Of a stretch of 64,000 nucleotides of DNA, positions 17,548 to 25,914 are shown in pieces. The stretch covers positions 19,640 through 83,639 of the forward strand of contig CANJRI010000004.1 of NCBI GenBank assembly GCA_947476555.1. Direction: 5' to 3'. The translations under genes were made by a program, and so were the position numbers. Positions within the stretch are counted from its first letter, which is position 1. Each line of letters starts with the position of its first letter. Origin of the DNA: Caulobacteraceae bacterium (GTDB lineage: Bacteria; Pseudomonadota; Alphaproteobacteria; Caulobacterales; Caulobacteraceae). Under the pieces are notes generated by a model. That model saw nothing but the letters and a program-made list of their open reading frames with translations, was not told the origin of the DNA and searched no databases.

Positions 17548-17700
17548 CTAGCCGCCGAAGGCCAGGTTGGCGATCACGACGCTGATCAACAGCACGCTCC
17601 CGCCGATCAGCGTCAGGCGCACCTTTTCGCCATGCTCGTTCCAGAATTTTTCCCGCGCGCGCTCGTTACGCTTGGCGGTCCTGAGGCGCCGTCCAGCCAT
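17548..17700 (-). CDS. Small single-pass membrane protein, 50 residues
   Basis: A short reverse-strand gene starting [20 protein letters not shown] and ending VIANLAFGG. The first 27 residues are highly basic and amphipathic. A hydrophobic helix (about residues 29-49; [20 protein letters not shown]) spans a membrane once, so the protein would be anchored with its basic tail in the cytoplasm. It lies alone between the cyclotransferase gene (convergent) and tRNA-Pro. Codon composition looks genuine. Function unknown. Confidence 0.6.
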   Translation of the reverse strand: MAGRRLRTAKRNERAREKFWNEHGEKVRLTLIGGSVLLISVVIANLAFGG

Positions 17701-17867
17701 GATCTCCGTCCCGCCCATGCCCTAGCCCCCCGGAACATGACTCCGTCCGATCGGTCCTAGCATCGCCGACCGCTGGGTGGACACCAGGCGGCTTACTCAA
17801 ATCGGGGCTTTCACCGTTACGTTGCGGAAAGCCGGAAACGCTCATAATGCAGTGCGGCCAATGTGTC

Positions 17868-17944
17868 CGGGGCGTAGCGCAGCCTGGTAGCGCATCTGCT
17901 TTGGGAGCAGAGGGTCGCAGGTTCAAATCCTGCCGCCCCGACCA
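17868..17944 (+). tRNA. tRNA-Pro (anticodon TGG)
   Basis: A 77-base tRNA with acceptor arms CGGGGCG and CGCCCCG, discriminator A and encoded CCA. Anticodon stem TCTGC/GCAGA with loop TTTGGGA gives TGG. It reads CCA, CCG and CCT and is the second proline tRNA in the window. Confidence 0.97.
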
Positions 17945-17972
17945 CTTTGGCGGCAGAGATAGAGGAGTTGGT

Positions 17973-18281
17973 ATGCTCGCGCGCATTTTCCGGCCTTCCC
18001 GGAACGCCATGCAATCCGGCCGCGCCAAGGGCGTGGAGTGGGTCCTGGAGCTGGAGCCCAGCGACGCCCGCCGGTCAGATCCGCTGATGGGGTGGACCCA
18101 GACCTCCGACACCAGCTCCAGCCAGGTGCGGCTCACCTTCGAGACCAAGGAAGACGCCGTCCGTTACGCAGAGACCCACGCGATCGCCTTCCAACTGGTC
18201 GACCCGCCGGCGGCCAAGCGGGTCATCAAGGCCTACGCCGACAATTTCGCCTTCAACAGAAAGGTCCCCTGGACCCACTGA
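17973..18281 (+). CDS. ETC complex I subunit (NDUFS4 family)
   Basis: An accessory subunit of NADH:ubiquinone oxidoreductase, homologous to the mitochondrial 18-kDa subunit, found in alphaproteobacteria. It has 102 residues from ATG 17973 with AGAGGAG upstream. The family core is seen in [37 protein letters not shown] and the end FNRKVPWTH. It stands away from any nuo operon, between two tRNA genes, which is usual for this gene. It stabilises the NADH-oxidising arm; that role is from the family. Confidence 0.92.
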   Translation: MLARIFRPSRNAMQSGRAKGVEWVLELEPSDARRSDPLMGWTQTSDTSSSQVRLTFETKEDAVRYAETHAIAFQLVDPPAAKRVIKAYADNFAFNRKVPWTH

Positions 18282-18317
18282 GGGCCTTCTTGTCGCGCTT
18301 CCGGATCAAGCGCGAGG

Positions 18318-18394
18318 GCGCCCGTAGCTCAACCGGATAGAGCATCCGCCTTCTAAGCGGACGGTTGCAGGTTCGAGTCCTGCCGGGCGCGCCA
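18318..18394 (+). tRNA. tRNA-Arg (anticodon TCT)
   Basis: A 77-base tRNA with acceptor arms GCGCCCG and CGGGCGC, discriminator G and encoded CCA. Anticodon stem TCCGC/GCGGA with loop CTTCTAA gives TCT. It reads AGA and AGG, rare codons in this GC-rich genome. Confidence 0.97.
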
Positions 18395-18481
18395 TCCAAA
18401 AACCGAGACGATATCTGGTATTTGCCGCGCTGAAGCGATAGCGTGGGGTACGTTTCTCGGCGTCAAAAATAGGGAGGGAAT

Positions 18482-18946
18482 ATGACTGCGAAGAAGGCTC
18501 TAATTGCCGCGCTTGTCCTGGCTACGACGAGCGGCGCCTATACGGCCGCGCAAGCCCAGCGCCGCCTGAGCACCGAAGACCAGCTCGATATCCAGCAGAC
18601 CTACGCGCGTTATTACCACGCGATCGACAGCGGCAACGCGGAGGCCTGGGCCGACACCTTCACCGCCGACGGCGAGTTCAATGGCACCAAGGGCCACGAC
18701 GCCCTGGTCGCTTCCATCAAGCGGTCCGGCCCTCAGAAGACGCGCCATGTGGTGACGAACCTGGTGCTGACGCCGACCGCAGAAGGCGCCAACGGCAGCC
18801 TCTATGTCTTCATCTTCAATCCAGACCAGGTGCCGGTGACCATCAATTCGTACTCGCGGTACGACGACACCCTGGTGAAGACCCCGCAGGGATGGCGCTT
18901 CAAGACCAAGATGCGCTCGACCGACACGACGATCGGACGCCGTTAA
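18482..18946 (+). CDS. Secreted NTF2-like (SnoaL) protein, copy 1
   Basis: A 154-residue protein with a signal peptide (residues 1-25, ending AAQAQ) and a GGGAGGG ribosome site. The rest is a cone-shaped NTF2/SnoaL fold: DQLDIQQTYARYYHAIDSG, WADTFTADGEFNG, KTRHVVTNLVLTPT and GWRFKTKMRSTDTT are typical. Members are small-molecule-binding enzymes or scaffolds; no substrate can be read here. The next gene is a close paralogue, so the pair is a tandem duplication. Export of this fold is less common than cytoplasmic forms. Confidence 0.85.
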   Translation: MTAKKALIAALVLATTSGAYTAAQAQRRLSTEDQLDIQQTYARYYHAIDSGNAEAWADTFTADGEFNGTKGHDALVASIKRSGPQKTRHVVTNLVLTPTAEGANGSLYVFIFNPDQVPVTINSYSRYDDTLVKTPQGWRFKTKMRSTDTTIGRR

Positions 18947-18995
18947 GAGACGCCGACAGGTTATTGTAAATACTTAAAAAAACAGGGAGTGAAAC

Positions 18996-19457
18996 ATGCC
19001 TTCGAAGAAAACCCTACTGGCCCTGGTTTCGCTGGCGATCGCCGGCGGGGCGTACGCCTCAGCGGCCTCCGCGGCGGAACTGACGGTCGCGGACCAACTC
19101 GACATCCAGCAGACCTACGCGCGATATTATCACACCATCGACGCCGGTGACGCCGAAGGGTGGGCCAACACCTTCACGGATGATGGTGAATTCAACGGTA
19201 TCAAGGGGCGCGCCGCGCTTATCGAGAACCGGAAGAAGTCTGGGCCGTCCAAGACCCGTCACGTGGTGTCGAACCTGGTGCTCACGCCGACCGCGCAAGG
19301 CGCCAACGGCAGCCTCTATGTCTTCATCTTCGATCCGCAACAGGTCCCGGTGAAGATCAACTCCTACTCGCGGTACGACGACACCCTGGTGAAGACCCCC
19401 CAGGGCTGGCGCTTCAAGACCAAGATCCGTTCGACCGACACCACCATGGGCCGTTGA
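18996..19457 (+). CDS. Secreted NTF2-like (SnoaL) protein, copy 2
   Basis: A 153-residue paralogue of the preceding gene, 49 bases downstream. It has its own signal peptide (residues 1-26, ending ASAAE) and an AGGGAG ribosome site. Mature sequences match at most positions; GANGSLYVFIF and INSYSRYDDTLVKTPQGWRF are identical in both, while signal peptides and the 40-75 region have diverged. Likely targets, like those of copy 1, are small hydrophobic molecules in the periplasm, but this is only a family-level guess. Confidence 0.85.
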   Translation: MPSKKTLLALVSLAIAGGAYASAASAAELTVADQLDIQQTYARYYHTIDAGDAEGWANTFTDDGEFNGIKGRAALIENRKKSGPSKTRHVVSNLVLTPTAQGANGSLYVFIFDPQQVPVKINSYSRYDDTLVKTPQGWRFKTKIRSTDTTMGR

Positions 19458-19512
19458 GTCACAGGCCGCCGCGAGCGCCGGTTGGGGCTCGCGGCGACCC
19501 TTCCGATCCGGC

Positions 19513-20322
19513 ATGACCTGGACCCGCACCTACCAGGAAGCCGAACCGCAGCGGGTGAATCGCTGGCTGGCCCAGAGCGGCGTTTGCTCGCGGCGCGAGG
19601 CCGAGGACCTGATCGCCCAGGGACTGGTGAGCATCGACGGCGAGCGGGTCGACGACCCGGGCCGTAAGATCCAGCCGGGCCAGACCCTCACCTTGGCCGA
19701 ACGGGCGGCCAGCGTGCTGCAAGGGTTCACCGTCGTGCTGAACAAGCCGACCGGCGTGGTTTCCGGCCAGCCGGAGCCCGGCTATACCCCGGCCGTCCGC
19801 CTGCTGACGCGGGCGGCGCTGGTGGGGGAAAGCGCGACCATCCCCGACGCCCAGATGAGCCTGCCGCCCCTCGGTCGGCTGGACCTGGATTCCCACGGGC
19901 TGCTGATCCTGTCCGACGACGGCGTGCTGGCCAAGGCGGTGATCGGACCGGAGTCGGCGTTGGACAAGGAGTACGTCGTCCGGGTCGCCGGCCGGATCGA
20001 CCCGCCGACCCTCCAACGCTTGCGGCATGGCCTGGAGCTTGACGGGCGGAAGCTCAAACCCGCCCAGGTGGACGTCATCGAGGGCCAGGTCCTGCGGTTT
20101 GTGCTGACCGAGGGCCGCAATCGCCAGATCCGTCGGATGTGCGAGCTGGTCGGCCTGCGGGTCATGGACCTCAAGCGTGTCCGTATCGGCCCGCTGGAGC
20201 TCGCCGACCTGCCGGAAGGCCGCTGGCGGGTGCTCGATCCGGGCGAACGGGCAGCCCTGATAGCGGCCTCTACTCGGAGCGGCTCGGCGTCCCGGCCTGA
20301 GGCTCCACCACCACGGTCTTGA
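19513..20322 (+). CDS. RsuA/RluF-type pseudouridine synthase
   Basis: Isomerises a uridine in rRNA to pseudouridine. It has 269 residues. An N-terminal S4 RNA-binding domain (about residues 13-70; RVNRWLAQSGVCSRREAEDL) precedes the catalytic domain with PLGRLDLDSHGLLILSDDG, whose second Asp is the nucleophile, and EGRNRQIRRMCELVGL. The layout fits RluF/RluE/RluB-like enzymes; the target base is uncertain. The last 53 bases overlap the convergent SSADH gene, coding a loose Pro/Ser tail that may be non-essential. Confidence 0.9.
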   Translation: MTWTRTYQEAEPQRVNRWLAQSGVCSRREAEDLIAQGLVSIDGERVDDPGRKIQPGQTLTLAERAASVLQGFTVVLNKPTGVVSGQPEPGYTPAVRLLTRAALVGESATIPDAQMSLPPLGRLDLDSHGLLILSDDGVLAKAVIGPESALDKEYVVRVAGRIDPPTLQRLRHGLELDGRKLKPAQVDVIEGQVLRFVLTEGRNRQIRRMCELVGLRVMDLKRVRIGPLELADLPEGRWRVLDPGERAALIAASTRSGSASRPEAPPPRS

Positions 20323-21676
20323 TGTTCACGAACTCGCGGATTCCGAAGCCGGCCAACTCGCGGCCGTAGCCGGAATGCTTCACGCCGCCGAAAGGCAGGC
20401 GAGGGTCCGAGCGGACGTTCTGGTTCACGAAGCACATACCGGCCTCGATCTCGTCGGCGGCGATGCGTTCGCCCCGCGCCACATCGCTGGTGAGGACGCC
20501 TGAGCCAAGGCCGAAGGGGCTGTCATTGGCGATCCGGATGGCCTCGGCCTCATCGGCCGCCTCGATGATCGCCGCCACCGGCCCGAACACCTCTTCGTCG
20601 TAGGCGGCCATGCCCGGCTTCACCCCGGCAAGCACTGTGGCGGGATACCAGGCGCCGGCGCGGTCCGGGCACACCCCGCCGGTGAGCAGCCGGGCCCCGG
20701 CCGCCACCGAACGCTGGACCTGGTCGTGGATTTCGTCCCGCGCCGATTCTGATACGAGGGGGCCGAGCTTCGTCCCCTCGGCCCGGGGGTCGCCCATGGT
20801 GTAGCCCTCCATCTGGCGGACCATGGCCTGCTCGAAGGCCTCGCGGATCCGCCCCACGACGATGAACCGCTTGCCGGCCACGCAGCTTTGCCCGGCGTTG
20901 ACCATCCGCGCCGCGGCCGCGACCTTGGCCGCCGCCTCCACGTCGGCGTCCTCCAGGACGAGGTAGGGATCGCTCCCGCCAAGCTCCAGCACGCACTTCT
21001 TCAGCGCCTCGCCGGCTTGGCCAGCGACCTTGCGGCCGGCCTCGACACTGCCGGTCAGGCTGATCGCGGCCACCGCGTCATCTGCGATCAAGGCCTTCAC
21101 CTCACCCGAGCCGATCAGCGCGGTGCGGAACACATCCTTGGGGAAGCCGGCCTCGACGAACACGCTCTCGATAGCGAGCGCCGAGCCGGGAATATTGCTG
21201 GCGTGCTTCAGCACCGCCGTATTGCCCGCCATCAGGGTCGGGGCGGCGAATCGGAACACCTGCCAGAAGGGGAAATTCCACGGCATCACCGCCAGCACCA
21301 CGCCCAGCGGTCGGAACACCACCTTGGCCCGGGCTGCGCCGAACTCCACGTCCTCTGGCCCCAGAAGGTTTTCCGCATGGTCCGCGAACCAGTCGCAGCC
21401 GGTGGCGCATTTCTCGATCTCGGCCCGGCCGTCCGCCAGGGTCTTGCCCATCTCGGCGCACATGAGCTCGGCAAGCTCATCGCTCCGACGGCGCAGCACC
21501 GCGCCCGCCGCTCGCATCAGGTGAGCCCGCTCGGCAAAGTCCGTGCGTCGCCAGCCGGTGAAGGCGGCCCGAGCCAGGCGGACGATCTCGAGGGCTTCGG
21601 CGGACGTATGCCCGTCGTAGGACGGTCCGCGGGCTCCCGTGGAGGGATCGACGGTCTGGAAGCTGGATTTGTTCAT
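20270..21676 (-). CDS. NAD(P)-dependent succinate-semialdehyde dehydrogenase family protein
   Basis: A 468-residue aldehyde dehydrogenase. Key motifs are MPWNFPFWQVFR, the catalytic Glu in LELGGSDPYLVLED, the catalytic Cys in NAGQSCVAGKRF, and EEVFGPVAAII. Within the superfamily it is closest to the Sad/YneI-type succinate-semialdehyde dehydrogenases, which feed GABA and related breakdown into the TCA cycle. The start overlaps the upstream glycerate kinase stop by four bases, so they form an operon. Substrate specificity is inferred. Confidence 0.88.
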   Translation of the reverse strand: MNKSSFQTVDPSTGARGPSYDGHTSAEALEIVRLARAAFTGWRRTDFAERAHLMRAAGAVLRRRSDELAELMCAEMGKTLADGRAEIEKCATGCDWFADHAENLLGPEDVEFGAARAKVVFRPLGVVLAVMPWNFPFWQVFRFAAPTLMAGNTAVLKHASNIPGSALAIESVFVEAGFPKDVFRTALIGSGEVKALIADDAVAAISLTGSVEAGRKVAGQAGEALKKCVLELGGSDPYLVLEDADVEAAAKVAAAARMVNAGQSCVAGKRFIVVGRIREAFEQAMVRQMEGYTMGDPRAEGTKLGPLVSESARDEIHDQVQRSVAAGARLLTGGVCPDRAGAWYPATVLAGVKPGMAAYDEEVFGPVAAIIEAADEAEAIRIANDSPFGLGSGVLTSDVARGERIAADEIEAGMCFVNQNVRSDPRLPFGGVKHSGYGRELAGFGIREFVNIKTVVVEPQAGTPSRSE

Positions 21677-22527
21677 GGGTAGACCTCGGGGCGGCGTTGG
21701 GCGTCCAGGCGATAGACCAGATCGGCTCTAGGCGGCAGGTCGGTCATCATCCATCTGGTCAGCCGCTCGTAGTGGGCCACGAAGCGCACGACCTCGGCGT
21801 CCGACATGCCGGCGCCGGTGCGGGCTCGGAGCTTGGCCTCTTGCTCGGCGCGCCAGCCGGCCACCACCTCGAATCCCGGTGGGCGCAGATAGGCGAGGGC
21901 GTGAAGCCGGCTCCAGACCTCGGTGTACGGACCGGCCAGCATCTCATTGGCCCGCCGGCGCCATTTCCCCTGCGGGTCGGTCTCGCGTTCCAGGGCGTTG
22001 ACCGGTTCGGCCAGCGCCTCGTCCGGCTGTGGCCCGGCGCCGACACACCAACCCTCCAAGATGGTCACGGCCACGGGACCTTCCATCGTCCGCCATGCGG
22101 AGCGGGGCGCCACGGTGTCGCGGCCCTTGTCGAAGGCCGGCAGCAGCACCTCGCCGGGCCTCGACAGCCGATCCAGGACGTCCAGCAGCATCCCGACGTC
22201 GTGCGTGCCCGGCGGACCCCGCACCGCCGACGGCGCCAGCTGCGCCTCAGCCATTTCGCGCCGGGCCTCCAGCGGCATGTAGAAGTCGTCAAGGGAGATC
22301 GCGACGGCCTTCAGGCCCTGAGCCTGGAGGATCCGGGTGGTGACCTCGGCGATGGTCGACTTCCCCGAGCCCTGTGGACCGGCCAGTCCGATGCGGGCGG
22401 CCCCGTGTCGCTCAGCCAGGGTTCGGCCAAGCTCCGCCAGAGGCCGACAGACAGTCTCCACGGTGGCGCCGAAGGCGGGCGGAAGCTGCTCCTGGGCCAG
22501 GAAATTCGCCAACGCCTGGTCGACCAC
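21673..22527 (-). CDS. D-glycerate 3-kinase-like P-loop kinase
   Basis: A 284-residue kinase from a GTG start with a GGAG site. The Walker A motif GPQGSGKST (residues 50-58) and ISLDDFYMPLEARREMA are followed by the family signature GPPGTHDVGMLLDVL and PAFDKGRDTVAP. This matches the plant/cyanobacterial glycerate 3-kinase type (GLYK), related to uridine kinases and the yeast Tda10 protein. It would make 3-phosphoglycerate from glycerate. It is coupled to the aldehyde dehydrogenase gene; a shared catabolic route is possible but unproven. Confidence 0.82.
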   Translation of the reverse strand: MVDQALANFLAQEQLPPAFGATVETVCRPLAELGRTLAERHGAARIGLAGPQGSGKSTIAEVTTRILQAQGLKAVAISLDDFYMPLEARREMAEAQLAPSAVRGPPGTHDVGMLLDVLDRLSRPGEVLLPAFDKGRDTVAPRSAWRTMEGPVAVTILEGWCVGAGPQPDEALAEPVNALERETDPQGKWRRRANEMLAGPYTEVWSRLHALAYLRPPGFEVVAGWRAEQEAKLRARTGAGMSDAEVVRFVAHYERLTRWMMTDLPPRADLVYRLDAQRRPEVYP

Positions 22528-22546
22528 GCGATCTCCACGGTGGGGT

Positions 22547-23527
22547 CTAGTATCCGCCTATCACCGGCAGGACTTCGCCCGTGATGTAGCTCGCCGTCTG
22601 CGGCGAGGCCAGGAAGACGAAGGCAGGCGCGATCTCCTCCGGCTGGGCGGGCCGCTTCATGGGCGTATCCGCACCGAACTTGGCGATCTTCTCCGCCGAC
22701 TGGTCGGCGGGGTTCAGAGGGGTCCAGACCGGGCCCGGCGCCACGGCGTTCACCCGTATGCCCTTCTTGATCAGACTGCCCGAAAGGGCCCGGGTGAAAG
22801 CGTGGACGCCGCCCTTGGTCATCGAATAGTCGATCAGCCCCTTTGAGCCCTCGATCCCGGTGACCGAGCCGCAGTTGAGGATCGAACCGCCGGGCCCGAT
22901 GTGCGGAGCCGCCGCCTGGGCCATGTTGAAATAGCCGTAGAGGTTGGTCTTCAAGGTCCGGTCGAACTGCTCGTAGGTGATGTCGGCGATATCGGCCACG
23001 TGCTGCTGGAAGGCGGCGTTGTTGACCAGGACATCCAGGCGCCCGAACGCCTCCAGGGTCGCCTTCACGGCTGCTTCGGCATAGGCCGGGTCAGCGACGT
23101 CGCCGGGCAGGAGGATCGCCTTGCGGCCCTCAGCCTGTACGGCGGCCTGGGTGACGGTGGCGTCCTCGTGCTCCTCCAGATAGGCGATCGCCACGTCGCA
23201 GCCCTCGCGGGCGAACAGCACGGCCACCGCCCGGCCAATCCCCGAGTCCGCGCCGGTGATCAGGGCCGACATACCTTCCAGCTTGCCGGATCCCCGGTAG
23301 TGCGGCGCCTCCCACATCGGCGCGGGATCGACGTCGCCTTCCAGCCCGGGCTTTTCCAGCCGCTCCTGAGGAAACGGGGGCACGGGATAGGGGCGGGCGC
23401 CGGTCTGCGGCTGTTCCCCGCCCGCCTTGTCCTTGAAGGACCGCGGCTCGCGCCGCTCGGCCTCGTCCTGGATCGCCCGCGCCTTGCGCGCGACGCTTTC
23501 GCCGGATGGTTCGAATGAGTTGGCCAT
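22547..23527 (-). CDS. SDR family oxidoreductase with N-terminal extension
   Basis: A 326-residue short-chain dehydrogenase. The first 85 residues are a polar, charged extension, and the Rossmann domain follows with ITGADSGIGRAVAVLFARE, NNAAFQQHV, catalytic Ser in NCGSVTGIEG, and the YSMTKGG Tyr-Lys pair. This architecture matches the YghA/YhdF/YhxC-type general-stress dehydrogenases. The start at 23527 has GGAGAGCG before it. Substrate unknown; a stress-linked reductase is the family-based expectation. Confidence 0.88.
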   Translation of the reverse strand: MANSFEPSGESVARKARAIQDEAERREPRSFKDKAGGEQPQTGARPYPVPPFPQERLEKPGLEGDVDPAPMWEAPHYRGSGKLEGMSALITGADSGIGRAVAVLFAREGCDVAIAYLEEHEDATVTQAAVQAEGRKAILLPGDVADPAYAEAAVKATLEAFGRLDVLVNNAAFQQHVADIADITYEQFDRTLKTNLYGYFNMAQAAAPHIGPGGSILNCGSVTGIEGSKGLIDYSMTKGGVHAFTRALSGSLIKKGIRVNAVAPGPVWTPLNPADQSAEKIAKFGADTPMKRPAQPEEIAPAFVFLASPQTASYITGEVLPVIGGY

Positions 23528-23578
23528 GACGCTCTCCATTTCGGGAGCAATCCAGCCGGGGGCCCGGGGTTCCCGGGA

Positions 23579-24742
23579 TCAGCGGGTGAGGGCGCTGTAG
23601 GCGTCCAGTCCGGCGCGGAGATCGGCGATCAGGTCGTCCGGATCCTCCAGGCCGATGTGTAGGCGCATCAGCGTGCCGCCGTAGTCCTTGCGGTGGGCGC
23701 GATCCTTCAGCTGAGGCTCGCAGGCCAGCGCCAGGCTCTCGAAGCCGCCCCAGGAGAATCCCAGTCCGAACAGGGTGAGGGTGTCGAGGAAGGCCTCGGC
23801 CGCCCCGCGGGAACCCGGCTTGAGTGCGAAGGAGAACAGCCCAGGGGCGCCCTTGAAATCGCGCTTCCACAGCTCGTGTCCGGGACAGCCGGGCAGACCG
23901 GGATGGAGGATGGCCGTCACCTCCGGCTGCTCGCGGAGCCAGGCCGCCACCTTCAGGCCGCTCTCGCCGTGGCGGGCGAGGCGGGTGGGTAAGGTCCGGA
24001 GGCCGCGCAGCATCTGATAGGCGTCCTCGCCCGGCACCGCCCAGCCGAGGTGGAGCACACCGTCCGCGAGCTGACGCACCCGTTCCGGCTCCCGGGCGGC
24101 GGCCGAGCCCATGAACACGTCCGAGTGGCCGCAGACATATTTCGTCAACGACTGGATGGAGAAGTCGACGCCGTGATCGAGCGGCCGGAACAGGAACCCA
24201 GCGGCCCAGGTGTTGTCGATGGCCGTCAGGATGCCCCTTGTCCGCGCCAGGCCGGCGATGGCGGCCACGTCCTGCATCTCCAAGGTCAGCGACCCCGGCG
24301 ATTCCATCAGGATCAGGCGGGTGGCCTCGCCCGCGAGCGCCAGGAGTTCCGTCGGGGGCAGCGCCGGATCGTAGTAGCGCACGCCGACACCGTAGCGCCG
24401 CAGCACCCGGTCGCAGAACCGTCGGGTTGGCTTGTAGACGGTGTCGGTCACCAGGATATCGTCGCCGGCCTTCAGCACCGCCAGCAGGGTCCCGGACAGC
24501 GCCGCGAGACCGGATGGGTAGAGCGATACGCCCACCGCGTCCTCGGTCATCGCGAGGGCTTCCCGCAGCGCTTCCTGCGCCGCCAGGCCGTTGCGTCCAT
24601 AGGTGAGGTGGCTGTCGTCGTAGAGCGCCGCCGCGTTGGGCAGCAGGACGGTGGAGCCCTTCTGGATCGGCGGCCCCACGGTGCGCGCCAGCGGCCCGCT
24701 GAGGTGGCCGGCGCGGATGATGCGGGTCTCGTCGGAAGTCAT
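23579..24742 (-). CDS. metC: Cystathionine beta-lyase-like PLP enzyme
   Basis: A 387-residue Cys/Met-metabolism PLP enzyme, starting at ATG 24742. It carries YGRNGLAAQEALREAL, AIDNTWAAGFLFRPLDHGVD and the PLP lysine in SIQSLTKYVCGHSDVFMG. The size and the motif LGFSWGGFESL fit cystathionine beta-lyase (MetC), which makes homocysteine, pyruvate and ammonia. Neighbouring sseA and cysK also handle sulfur amino acids, which supports the assignment. Related gamma-synthases cannot be fully excluded. Confidence 0.85.
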   Translation of the reverse strand: MTSDETRIIRAGHLSGPLARTVGPPIQKGSTVLLPNAAALYDDSHLTYGRNGLAAQEALREALAMTEDAVGVSLYPSGLAALSGTLLAVLKAGDDILVTDTVYKPTRRFCDRVLRRYGVGVRYYDPALPPTELLALAGEATRLILMESPGSLTLEMQDVAAIAGLARTRGILTAIDNTWAAGFLFRPLDHGVDFSIQSLTKYVCGHSDVFMGSAAAREPERVRQLADGVLHLGWAVPGEDAYQMLRGLRTLPTRLARHGESGLKVAAWLREQPEVTAILHPGLPGCPGHELWKRDFKGAPGLFSFALKPGSRGAAEAFLDTLTLFGLGFSWGGFESLALACEPQLKDRAHRKDYGGTLMRLHIGLEDPDDLIADLRAGLDAYSALTR

Positions 24743-24773
24743 TCGAGGTTGCGGGTCCCGGCGACGCTGGCGA

Positions 24774-24810
24774 AAGTGCCCGCTCGCACTTACGCCCCCG
24801 CCTTCGGGGG
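24774..24810. promoter_or_regulatory. Two hairpins between divergent metC and binding-protein genes
   Basis: The 83-base divergent gap holds AAGTGC (24774-24779) with GCACTT (24786-24791), then CCCCCG (24795-24800) with CGGGGG (24805-24810). The first is a candidate operator. The second could be a transcript hairpin just before the AAGGAG site of the binding-protein gene. Both are seen directly; their role is inferred. Confidence 0.4.
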
Positions 24811-24825
24811 TTTCAAGGAGCAAGG

Positions 24826-25914
24826 ATGATCCGGCGGCTGACGATCGCGGCCCTGGCGCTCGGCCTGGCGTCCTGCAGCGAGCCAGCGCCGGAGAAGGCC
24901 GCGGCGCCGGCGGCGACGGTGGCGGCGACGCCGGCCGGATTCGAGCCGACCGCCAGCCCGACCCTTGAGCGGGTTCGACGGCGGGGCTGGGTGGCCTGCG
25001 GGGTGCATCCCGGGCTGCCCGGATTCGCCTTCCCGGACGCTAGGGGCGGTTGGCGGGGCTTCGACGTCGACCTCTGCCGGGCGGTCGCCGCCGCCGTTCT
25101 GGGCGAGGCGACGAAGGTCCGGTTCACGCCGGTGACCGCGGCGGCGCGCTTCGACGCCCTGCGCCGTGGCGATATCGACATCCTGTCGCGCAACACCTCC
25201 CAGACCCTGGCGCGCGACGCGGGCCTCGGCCTGACCTTTCCGGCCACCACCTATTACGACGGCCAGGGCGTGCTGGTGGCTCGCAGTCTGGGCCTCACCA
25301 GTGTGGAGGAGTTGGGCGGGGCGCGGATTTGCGTCCAGGCCGGCACGGTGAGCGAAGGCAACCTCCGCGACTTCTTCACCACCCGCGACCTGAGATTCCG
25401 ACCCGTGGTCCTGCAGTCCGAGGACGAGGCGCGCCGGACCTACGAGACCGAGGGCTGCGACGCCTTCACCGCCGATATCTCGGCCCTGGCCGCATCGCGG
25501 GCGCTGATGGCCAATCCCGCCAGCCACATGATCCTTCCCGACCCGATCTCCAGGGAGCCGCTGGGACCGGTTGTCCGGCAGGACGACCCGGCATGGGCCG
25601 ATATCGTCCGCTGGACCGTCGCCGCCCTGGTGCTCGCCGAGGAGAAGGGGCTGACCTCGCGGACTGTGGAGGCTGCACGGCGGGAGGCAAGCGACCCGGA
25701 GACCCGCCGCCTCCTGGGTGTGGAGGGGGAACTCGGCCCGCTGCTGGGCCTGTCCGGCGACTGGGCCTACCAGGTGGTCCGTCAGGTCGGGAGCTACGGC
25801 GAAGTGTTCCGTCGCAATCTCGGCGAGGACTCCGGCCTAAAGCTAGCGCGGGGCCTCAACGCCCTGTGGAACGCGCCGGCCCCCGGCCTGATGTACGCCG
25901 CGCCGATCCGCTAG
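24826..25914 (+). CDS. Amino-acid ABC transporter substrate-binding lipoprotein
   Basis: A 362-residue periplasmic binding protein of the AapJ/GltI-like family. A lipobox LGLASCSE near residue 17 suggests membrane anchoring; an Ala/Pro linker follows. The SBP_bac_3 fold shows RVRRRGWVACGVHPGLPGF, GFDVDLCRAVAAAVLG and LGGARICVQAGTVSEGN. No permease or ATPase genes are nearby, so it is an orphan whose transporter is elsewhere. Its place between metC and sseA/cysK hints at a sulfur amino acid ligand, but nothing in the sequence proves it. It overlaps the convergent sseA end by four bases. Confidence 0.85.
   Translation: MIRRLTIAALALGLASCSEPAPEKAAAPAATVAATPAGFEPTASPTLERVRRRGWVACGVHPGLPGFAFPDARGGWRGFDVDLCRAVAAAVLGEATKVRFTPVTAAARFDALRRGDIDILSRNTSQTLARDAGLGLTFPATTYYDGQGVLVARSLGLTSVEELGGARICVQAGTVSEGNLRDFFTTRDLRFRPVVLQSEDEARRTYETEGCDAFTADISALAASRALMANPASHMILPDPISREPLGPVVRQDDPAWADIVRWTVAALVLAEEKGLTSRTVEAARREASDPETRRLLGVEGELGPLLGLSGDWAYQVVRQVGSYGEVFRRNLGEDSGLKLARGLNALWNAPAPGLMYAAPIR

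Noticed and set aside
17847..17972. N-terminal extension of the NDUFS4-like gene
   Set aside because: The extra 42 residues ([17 protein letters not shown]...) are a translation of tRNA-Pro(TGG). The ATG at 17973 has a proper ribosome site.
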